Assembly: GCA_025363025.1 (NCBI GenBank)
Contig: JANYEO010000125.1
Coordinates: 1-5,262, forward strand
Source of the DNA: Opitutia bacterium
GTDB lineage: Bacteria > Verrucomicrobiota > Verrucomicrobiia > Opitutales > JANYEO01
Length of the DNA: 5,262 nucleotides
Direction of reading: 5' to 3'
Positions 1 to 4,191 of the stretch are shown here, piece by piece. Position 1 is the stretch's first letter; the number at the start of each line of letters is the position of its first letter. Both the position numbers and the translations under genes were made by a program. Under the pieces are notes generated by a model, which saw only the letters and a list, made by a program, of their open reading frames with translations, was not told the DNA's origin and ran no database searches.

Positions 1-50
1 ATTTGTTTTCGCTCTTTTAAGGTTAAGTGGCAGTACTGCTTTTTTGGCAT
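1..50 (-). CDS. Possible IS30-type transposase, N-terminal fragment cut by the window edge
   Basis: Only the first 16 codons from the ATG at 50-48 are inside the window; they read MPKKQYCHLTLKERKQ and continue off the left edge. The 'HLTLxER' string next to a basic start resembles the N-terminal helix-turn-helix region of IS30-family transposases, which often begin with a short basic stretch followed by an HLTLxERxxI motif. The reading frame is open back to a TAA at 92-90, so GTG at 83, ATG at 80 or ATG at 74 could also be starts, adding up to 11 residues. No clear Shine-Dalgarno site sits before the chosen ATG. No terminal inverted repeat or target duplication could be identified in 51-106. 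If correct, an insertion sequence ends just downstream of the 137-aa gene. The identification rests on very few residues. Confidence 0.4.
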   Translation of the reverse strand, partial: MPKKQYCHLTLKERKQ

Positions 51-106
51 GATGATTAATCTGTTTTCCAACATTATCATCACTGCTGCTTAACCCTTTT
101 TCCAGC

Positions 107-520
107 CTAAGGGTGCTGCACTTCATACTTGAATCGGCCCTGATACGCCGCTGGGTCACTTGGGTATTGAGCTGCCGCCTGCTGAGTCGCCTGCTTAAGC
201 CCCGTAGTTACAGCATCCACCCAAGCCGCCGGAAACTTCTTTTGGGCCATATCCTCTGCTGAAGGCAATTGACTAAGCCCCCGGCCCGCAACTAACGACG
301 ACGACGTCAAAACTACATCCATCGATGGCCCACTTGAAGGGCTGATAATGCCCTCTTTTTTGCCCTCTACCTTTGCCTCCGGCAATCCACCTAAATGGCC
401 TACTGGATTACCTGCCTGTTCAGAATTAATAGGGAGCAAGTTTTGGGATGAGCGATTACCTGCAATAGATCCGGGGTTTTCCATAAAGAAAGGGGATTGG
501 ATTAGATCATCATCATACAC
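107..520 (-). CDS. Hypothetical protein, 137 aa, no recognised family
   Basis: I do not recognise this protein. It starts at a GTG (520-518) preceded by AGGG seven bases upstream, and ends with TAG at 109-107. An in-frame ATG at codon 13 is an alternative start. There is no signal peptide and no membrane segment. Residues 1-90 are rich in Ser, Gly, Pro and Asn and look disordered. The last 45 residues (from about MAQKKFPAAW) look like a small helical domain ending in a Tyr/Pro-rich segment, possibly the only folded part. It is transcribed divergently from the acetyltransferase gene. Its 3' end lies about 55 bases from a possible transposase start, so the C-terminus could have been changed by an insertion. 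An upstream 11-codon ORF in the same frame precedes it. The long open frame and absence of a competing ORF make it a probable but unproven gene. Confidence 0.5.
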   Translation of the reverse strand: MYDDDLIQSPFFMENPGSIAGNRSSQNLLPINSEQAGNPVGHLGGLPEAKVEGKKEGIISPSSGPSMDVVLTSSSLVAGRGLSQLPSAEDMAQKKFPAAWVDAVTTGLKQATQQAAAQYPSDPAAYQGRFKYEVQHP

Positions 521-529
521 CTAAAAGCC

Positions 530-565
530 CTATAAAACAAGGGTTCTATAAAAATTCAGGGGCAT
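530..565 (-). CDS. Putative 11-codon leader peptide (uORF) before the 137-aa gene
   Basis: On the minus strand, ATG at 565-563 follows a strong GAGGAG (576-571) with five bases of spacing, the best ribosome-binding site near this gene. It encodes MPLNFYRTLVL and stops at TAG (532-530). The frame is the same as that of the downstream 137-aa ORF: after this TAG come two codons, a second TAG, and then the GTG start at 520. It may be a leader peptide translationally coupled to the GTG nine bases downstream, or the remnant of a longer N-terminus broken by stop codons. Confidence 0.25.
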   Translation of the reverse strand: MPLNFYRTLVL

Positions 566-580
566 TCCCTCTCCTCATTC

Positions 581-610
581 TTGCCAACAGTATCTATCCA
601 CGGCTAAATT
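581..610 (+). promoter_or_regulatory. Weak candidate sigma70 promoter for the GNAT gene
   Basis: TTGCCA (581-586) is followed after 18 bases by TAAATT (605-610). Transcription would start near 617, giving a leader of only about 20 bases before the ATG at 638. The -10 match is poor (4 of 6). Confidence 0.25.
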
Positions 611-637
611 CATCTTATCAGATCGCTTGCTCATTAA

Positions 638-1198
638 ATGTCTCAGCCAATTTTAACAACCGAACGCCTCCTTCTGCGCCCCTTTTGCCCAGAAGATGCG
701 CCAGCTCTGGCCTTGGTTGCAAACGATTTTGGAGTTGCAGATACAACCGTAGCAGTCAAACACCCATTCGACCTTACAGCAGCCTATGAATGGATGGCCC
801 CCTTAAAAGACGCTTACGAAACGGGCATCCGCACTACTTGGGCTGTTACCCTTAACCAAGAATACAGCGGTCTCCTCATGGGCATGGTCAGCCTCAGTAC
901 AGAAGAAGCAGACCAAGGGGTAGCGGAGCTTGGCTACTGGCTCGGTAGCCCCTACTGGCGCCAAGGCTTTGCAACTGAAGCTGCAAGGGCAGCCGTCACC
1001 TATGCCTTCGAAAATTTAGGCCTCATCCGGTTACAAGCTTATCACTTTACCCGCAACCCTGCCTCAGGCAGCGTTCTCCTGAAACTCGGGTTCAAAGAGC
1101 TCTGCCAACGACCCCAAGCCGTCCGCAAAGGCAATACGCTCGAAGACATCGTTATTTACGATTACCTAATAGGCGATTATCAAGCAAAGAATAAATAA
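638..1198 (+). CDS. GNAT-family N-acetyltransferase, RimJ/RimL type
   Basis: This 186-aa cytoplasmic protein belongs to the GNAT superfamily, which transfers an acetyl group from acetyl-CoA to an amine. Typical RimJ/RimL-like features are visible: an N-terminal 'LTTERLLLRPF' strand (residues 6-16), the acetyl-CoA-binding motif A region 'ELGYWLGSPYWRQGFATEA' (98-116) with the pyrophosphate-binding R/Q-x-x-G-x-A loop around R108-A112, and the motif B segment 'NPASGSVLLKLGF' (140-152). Length is normal for the family. The true acceptor (ribosomal protein N-terminus, antibiotic, polyamine or metabolite) cannot be told from sequence. The ATG at 638 has no obvious Shine-Dalgarno site, but the RimL-like N-terminus begins right there, which supports the start. 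It is divergent from the 137-aa gene and is followed by an independent promoter, so it is probably monocistronic. The family call is firm; the substrate is unknown. Confidence 0.9.
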   Translation: MSQPILTTERLLLRPFCPEDAPALALVANDFGVADTTVAVKHPFDLTAAYEWMAPLKDAYETGIRTTWAVTLNQEYSGLLMGMVSLSTEEADQGVAELGYWLGSPYWRQGFATEAARAAVTYAFENLGLIRLQAYHFTRNPASGSVLLKLGFKELCQRPQAVRKGNTLEDIVIYDYLIGDYQAKNK

Positions 1199-1228
1199 TT
1201 AAACGCGCTTTTTATGCTTGCTTTTTAT
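1181..1228 (+). terminator. Weak candidate terminator of the GNAT gene
   Basis: CAAGCA (1181-1186) pairs with TGCTTG (1215-1220), with some further A-T pairing inside, and is directly followed by CTTTTTAT. The stem is short, its loop is long, and it includes the stop codon at 1196-1198. Its end overlaps the -35 box of the next gene. Confidence 0.25.
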
Positions 1229-1246
1229 ATAAAAATTTACTATAAT
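1218..1246 (+). promoter_or_regulatory. Sigma70-type promoter for the DUF4870 gene
   Basis: A perfect TATAAT (1241-1246) lies 17 bases downstream of TTGCTT (1218-1223), in an A/T-rich stretch. The predicted transcription start is near 1253, giving a leader of about 62 bases that contains two hairpins and a strong Shine-Dalgarno site. Confidence 0.6.
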
Positions 1247-1253
1247 TAAGTTA

Positions 1254-1297
1254 GGCATCAGCAATAACTCTGATTGCCGAACTGTCTTCCGAAGACA
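1254..1297 (+). promoter_or_regulatory. Two consecutive hairpins in the 5' UTR of the DUF4870 gene
   Basis: Hairpin 1 pairs GGCATCAG (1254-1261) with CTGATTGCC (1270-1278): eight pairs, one bulged T at 1274, and an eight-base loop. Hairpin 2 pairs TGTCTT (1283-1288) with AAGACA (1292-1297) around a CCG loop. The first hairpin would begin almost exactly at the predicted 5' end, and the ribosome-binding AAGGAG (1303-1308) follows the second by five bases. They may stabilise the mRNA or control translation; no known riboswitch class is recognised. Confidence 0.4.
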
Positions 1298-1314
1298 AAG
1301 CTAAGGAGTTAATC

Positions 1315-1752
1315 ATGAAAGATACAACCGATGATTGTTGCGGAAAGGGTTGCTGTGATACACCCTGTACGTCAACCCCCCTTGAGCCTACAATGGTAGA
1401 ACGCAAGTGGGCAGTGGTGGATCATCTAAGTGCCCTTATTGGCTTCTTAGGTGTTCCCTTCGGGAATGTACTCGGCCCTCTCGTCATTTGGTGGTTAAAA
1501 AAAGACGATTTGCCGTTCGTTAATGAACAAGGAAAGGAATCCCTCAACTTCAATCTGAGCGTAACCTTGTATGGCATGGGCCTAGGCCTTCTAGGCTTTG
1601 CCTTACTCTCACTCGGTGGAACAGGTTGGTTTCTGGGCGGTTTGTATGCAGTCCTCTTCTTGTTTTGGCTAGTGTCAATTGTGGTTGCGACTGTGGAAGC
1701 CCACTACGGGCATCACTTCCATTATCCACTCGCGATTCACTTCTTCAAATAG
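1315..1752 (+). CDS. DUF4870 (Tic20-like) membrane protein with Cys-rich N-terminus
   Basis: This 145-aa inner-membrane protein carries the DUF4870 signature: 'DHLSALIGFLGVPFGNVLGP' (36-55), 'NEQGKESLNFNLS' (70-82), and the C-terminal H/Y-YPLAIHFFK ending. Three hydrophobic segments are visible (about 36-60, 82-101 and 105-128). The family's function is not established; it resembles Tic20-like small membrane proteins. The ATG at 1315 is well supported by AAGGAG (1303-1308), six bases upstream. Unusual is the soluble N-terminus, with five cysteines in the spaced pattern CC-x3-CC-x3-C (C8, C9, C13, C14, C18), which could bind metal or be lipidated. Starting at Met27 would remove this segment and leave a standard DUF4870 core, but that codon lacks a comparable ribosome site. 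It has its own promoter and structured leader and is probably a single-gene unit ended by the inverted repeat at 1778-1821. Confidence 0.9.
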   Translation: MKDTTDDCCGKGCCDTPCTSTPLEPTMVERKWAVVDHLSALIGFLGVPFGNVLGPLVIWWLKKDDLPFVNEQGKESLNFNLSVTLYGMGLGLLGFALLSLGGTGWFLGGLYAVLFLFWLVSIVVATVEAHYGHHFHYPLAIHFFK

Positions 1753-1777
1753 AGGCCGTATAACATTCTCTGAAGTC

Positions 1778-1821
1778 ATACAATAGCCGGTAAAGTATTA
1801 TTGCTTTACCGGCTATTGTAT
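1778..1821. repeat. 18-bp perfect inverted repeat, possible terminator between the DUF4870 gene and cdd
   Basis: ATACAATAGCCGGTAAAG (1778-1795) is the exact reverse complement of 1804-1821. The arms are separated by eight bases, of which two more pairs (one T-G wobble) can form. The RNA hairpin would be very stable. It sits 25 bases after the DUF4870 stop and 46 bases before cdd. No run of T follows on either strand, so it is not a classic intrinsic terminator. It may act as a terminator or mRNA 3' end stabiliser, or be a mobile palindromic repeat. Confidence 0.8.
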
Positions 1822-1867
1822 AAATGAACATTGCACTCCCACTTAAAATTAACGCAAGATACTGGCT

Positions 1868-2374
1868 ATGGAGATCCAGTCATTCGCCAATATTCCATCA
1901 GAGGCTCAAATTTTGCTACTCGCGGCTTCAGCAGTCAAGGAACACGCCTACAACCCGTATTCTCGCTTTTTTGTTGGAGCAGCCCTTTTAACCTACAGTG
2001 ACGATATTGTCACGGGCACAAATTACGAATCAGCCTCTTACGGAGCCACGATTTGCGCCGAACGTGCCGCTATTGTAGCGGCCAACACCAAAGGCTTTCG
2101 GCAATTTAAAGCTTTAGCCGTTATCGCCCGGGGGGAAGAAAATGATATGCTGGAAACTTGCAACCCCTGTGGCCTTTGTCGCCAACTGCTCTTCGAAGCT
2201 GCAGAGCTCAGCGGGGGCGATTTTGTCTGTTATCTATCCAATACAGCTATGACAAAAATTAGGGTTACAACTGTTACAGAACTCTTCCCCCTCCCATTTG
2301 GCCCTTCTTCTCTCAAAATTAACATTCAGCCTTACCTCCCTAAAGAGAGCCAAGCTGCACAAAACCCGTCGTAG
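1868..2374 (+). CDS. cdd: Cytidine deaminase
   Basis: It catalyses zinc-dependent hydrolytic deamination of cytidine and deoxycytidine to uridine and deoxyuridine in pyrimidine salvage, in the cytoplasm. All hallmarks of the small tetrameric-type enzyme are present: 'NPYSRFFVGAALL' (29-41), ribose-contacting N52 and E54 in 'TNYESASYG', the zinc ligand and catalytic glutamate in 'ICAER' (C63, E65), and the remaining zinc ligands C101 and C104 in 'PCGLCRQ'. The C-terminal 'LFPLPFGPSSL' is also typical. At 168 aa it exceeds the usual ~130 by an N-terminal extension of about ten residues and a C-terminal tail of about twenty. The last 35 bases of the gene overlap the 3' end of the convergent secreted-protein gene. 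The ATG at 1868 has only a weak AAGA upstream and no clear promoter. The hairpin at 1778-1821 suggests transcription separate from the preceding gene. Confidence 0.95.
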   Translation: MEIQSFANIPSEAQILLLAASAVKEHAYNPYSRFFVGAALLTYSDDIVTGTNYESASYGATICAERAAIVAANTKGFRQFKALAVIARGEENDMLETCNPCGLCRQLLFEAAELSGGDFVCYLSNTAMTKIRVTTVTELFPLPFGPSSLKINIQPYLPKESQAAQNPS

Positions 2375-3677
2375 AATCTAAAAGCGGGACCTGCAAAAAA
2401 ACACCCTTTGGATCTTGCTTCACCGCCCTAGCTACTAAGTTAAAATTAAGGGGCAAAGCTTGCGGCCAAGAACCTAAGCCCAAACGCTGCTTATACTCGT
2501 CTAAAACTGCTGATAGCCAAGGTGTTACCAAAGAAACCGTATTTTTAATGCGCTCTAAGCCGTCACAGCCCATAGCAGGGCTTTCAATCAAATTCACAAG
2601 CACCGCCGGAATATAAGTTGGATCCGCTGGCAGTGAGGCAAACCCATTAAACCCAAAGGCTGCCTGCACAAGCGCTTGATCTGCAAAACTTAAAGCTTCA
2701 AACCCTTCCTTTAAAGCCCTCCCTTCTTCAGGCGTAAAAAGACGCATCATAGCCGCCAAGCGCCCAAAGACATCTGAATGTAACGCCTTCGGACTAAGCC
2801 CTATCCACTCACACCGGATAGCATGATAGGCCTCATAAGCCTGATTCTCCCCCTTATCTACGGCAAGACAGGCTTTGTAAAGCGCTTCTAGGGCTTGATG
2901 CGTCTGAGTAGTATAACTCAAAGACCCATGCGTTGTGACATGCCCCCGTGCCCCTGCTACATCAAACACATGAACCATCCAGGCAAAATCAAAAATAAGA
3001 GGGGCTTTACGCAAAAGGTCACTTTGGGCTAATTTTTGCCACATTTGAGGCCCTCCCTCCAGATGAAGCATATGACCAAAGTGCCCGAGATCCGCTGTTT
3101 GCCTCAGTAAAGCCTGCGCTTGGGTAGGCAATTTTGCAAATGACGGTAAGGCAAAGGCCGCTTCTGTAGAAGCCATCACATGCGCATAAAAATCGTCATG
3201 ATCTTGATCTACAATACCATAAGGAGCCAAACGCTCATGCGCTATTTGTGATTTCCCGTTATCACTTAAAATCAACATGACCTCGGCCGCTGTATTAACC
3301 TCGCTGGCTGTTAAGTCTGAAAAGCCTCTCAAAACCTTATTGTAACGATTATGCAAAGTCGAAAAATCCTTCCAGCTCAAACGGTTATGACCTTCCTGGC
3401 AGTCCGCTAGTGCCTCGTAATCAAGCTGCATTCCCGCGCGAACCCACTGCCCTACTTGAAGCGCCAAGAGGGTCCGATTGAGTTCAATCGCATTACAACC
3501 AATTGCTAAAACGGAGAGACTATCTTGGTTTTGCAGAGACTGCCCCTCGCCTGTCGCATGAACCGTACCGTGAGAAAGCCACTCAAGCTCAGGATAAGCT
3601 CGATAAGTAGACGTTGCCCAATTGCCCAAAACAAAAGGTGCAAGAAGCCCCAGTAACAAAAGATATAGCGTTTGCAT
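2340..3677 (-). CDS. Secreted hypothetical protein, histidine-rich, ~445 aa
   Basis: The preferred start is ATG at 3677-3675, giving 445 aa. A TTG two codons upstream (3683) keeps the frame but is less likely; neither has a good Shine-Dalgarno site. The protein opens with a signal peptide: 'MQTLYLLLLGLLAPFVLG' with probable cleavage soon after, so it is exported, most likely to the periplasm or beyond. The rest appears mainly helical. Numbered from the TTG, candidate conserved clusters are 'DQDHDDFYAHV' (159-169), 'LGHFGHMLHLEGGPQM' (199-214) and 'FDFAWMVHVFDVAGARGHV' (231-249), with many His and Asp residues that could bind metal. I do not recognise a named family; an HD-like or other metal-dependent hydrolase is only a speculation. 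The 3' end overlaps cdd by 35 bp in convergent orientation with no terminator between. A cluster of palindromes lies just upstream of its start and may control it. Confidence 0.8.
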   Translation of the reverse strand: MQTLYLLLLGLLAPFVLGNWATSTYRAYPELEWLSHGTVHATGEGQSLQNQDSLSVLAIGCNAIELNRTLLALQVGQWVRAGMQLDYEALADCQEGHNRLSWKDFSTLHNRYNKVLRGFSDLTASEVNTAAEVMLILSDNGKSQIAHERLAPYGIVDQDHDDFYAHVMASTEAAFALPSFAKLPTQAQALLRQTADLGHFGHMLHLEGGPQMWQKLAQSDLLRKAPLIFDFAWMVHVFDVAGARGHVTTHGSLSYTTQTHQALEALYKACLAVDKGENQAYEAYHAIRCEWIGLSPKALHSDVFGRLAAMMRLFTPEEGRALKEGFEALSFADQALVQAAFGFNGFASLPADPTYIPAVLVNLIESPAMGCDGLERIKNTVSLVTPWLSAVLDEYKQRLGLGSWPQALPLNFNLVARAVKQDPKGVFLQVPLLDSTTGFVQLGSL

Positions 3678-3695
3678 AATCAATAACGAACATTA

Positions 3696-3776
3696 AAACT
3701 GTGCTACTGTATTAACACGTTGATACAGTTTTTAGTGCGAAAACTGTGCTAGCGTATTAATACAGTAGCACAGTTT
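3696..3776. repeat. Palindrome cluster bounded by 20-bp perfect inverted repeats (operator array or miniature element)
   Basis: AAACTGTGCTACTGTATTAA (3696-3715) is the exact reverse complement of 3757-3776. Between them AAAACTGTGCTA recurs directly at 3740-3751 (first copy 3695-3706, period 45), followed by GTATTAA in both copies. This produces two overlapping palindromes: 3706-3729, with ACTGTATTAA arms (one T-G wobble), and 3741-3776, a 36-base near-palindrome with two mismatched positions per half and GTATTAATAC at its centre. The shared core is ACTGT-AT-TAA. The cluster begins 18 bases upstream of the secreted-protein ATG, so it could be a set of operators for that gene. It could also be a small element with terminal inverted repeats. 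No regulator gene is in the window. Confidence 0.8.
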
Positions 3777-3778
3777 CC

Positions 3779-3792
3779 ATCACTTAAGTGAT
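3779..3792. repeat. 14-bp perfect palindrome
   Basis: ATCACTTAAGTGAT is fully self-complementary. It lies directly beside the larger palindrome cluster and 28 bases past the 3' end of tRNA-Ile. It might be one more protein-binding site; no T-run follows, so it is not an intrinsic terminator. Confidence 0.4.
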
Positions 3793-3819
3793 TTCCGAAA
3801 ACCACTATCAAAGAGCAAA

Positions 3820-3895
<76 letters not shown>

Positions 3896-3928
3896 ATTGC
3901 TCAAAACACCTCAAGCGTCCTGCAAGGA

Positions 3929-3942
3929 TTGCCAGCTGGCAA
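3929..3942. repeat. 14-bp perfect palindrome between the tRNA genes
   Basis: TTGCCAGCTGGCAA is fully self-complementary and lies 33 bases upstream of the tRNA-Ile 5' end. It may be part of the tRNA-Ile control region, but no convincing -10/-35 pair was found there. Confidence 0.3.
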
Positions 3943-3970
3943 GTTCATTTATACAAAAATACGCAGCAAA

Positions 3971-4020
3971 AAGATAAAAATGCTATAGGCCTGAAACCGC
4001 TTACACGATCACAGGCCTAT
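3971..4020 (-). terminator. Intrinsic terminator after tRNA-Glu
   Basis: On the minus strand, ATAGGCCTG (4020-4012) pairs perfectly with CAGGCCTAT (3993-3985) across an 18-base loop and is followed by AGCATTTTTATCTT, a T-rich tail. It begins seven bases after the tRNA CCA end. It implies that tRNA-Glu and tRNA-Ile are mostly separate transcripts, or that tRNA-Ile is reached by read-through. Confidence 0.65.
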
Positions 4021-4026
4021 CAATAA

Positions 4027-4104
4027 TGGTCTCCCGTAGGGGATTCGAACCCCTGTTACTGGAATGAAAATCCAGTGTCCTAGACCAGGCTAGACGAACG
4101 GGAG
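4027..4104 (-). tRNA. tRNA-Glu(TTC)
   Basis: The cloverleaf is 78 bases including encoded CCA (4029-4027). The acceptor stem is CTCCCGT/ACGGGAG with discriminator A. The D-arm GTCT...AGGAC has a 10-base loop, the anticodon stem is CTGGA/TCCAG, and the loop TTTTCAT places TTC at 4068-4066. The T-arm is AGGGG TTCGAAT CCCCT. The TTCGTCTAG start and the TAACAGGGGTTCGAATCCCCT-type 3' half are typical of bacterial tRNA-Glu, so identity is firm. The U2-A71 and U11-A24 positions known as GluRS identity elements in E. coli are kept, but the first pair is C1-G72 instead of E. coli's G1-C72. The RNA would also feed tetrapyrrole synthesis if the host uses the glutamyl-tRNA reductase route. Confidence 0.93.
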
Positions 4105-4132
4105 AACAGAGAGTTTCGGACCGTAAGGCCCT

Positions 4133-4160
4133 ATCCTAAAACTGCAAGGCTTTTTTTCAA
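4133..4160 (-). promoter_or_regulatory. Candidate promoter for tRNA-Glu
   Basis: On the minus strand, TTGAAA (4160-4155) and TAGGAT (4138-4133) are separated by 16 bases. A G/C-rich stretch (GGGCCTTACGG) follows the -10, as is common for stringently controlled stable-RNA promoters. The -35 box begins at the last base of the preceding terminator's T-run. Confidence 0.4.
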
Positions 4161-4183
4161 AAAAACACTTTAATCAAAGTATC
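4159..4183 (-). terminator. Candidate intrinsic terminator of the DUF4328 gene
   Basis: On the minus strand, ACTTT (4180-4176) and AAAGT (4171-4167) form a stem around a GATT loop, extended by up to three pairs that include G-T wobbles, then seven T (4165-4159). The stem is weak but the T-run is good, and it lies just after the DUF4328 stop codon at 4192. Confidence 0.4.
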
Positions 4184-4191
4184 CCAGTGAA

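Noticed and set aside
1816..1867. Promoter for cdd
   Set aside because: TATAAA (1819-1824) and TAAAAT (1844-1849) look like -10 boxes, but neither has a -35 at acceptable spacing.
3678..3683. TTG at 3683 as start of the secreted protein
   Set aside because: It adds only two residues before an ATG that opens a normal signal peptide, and it has no better ribosome-binding site.
3695..3776. CRISPR-like array
   Set aside because: The repeated units overlap as palindromes with only two direct copies and no spacers of regular length; inverted symmetry dominates.
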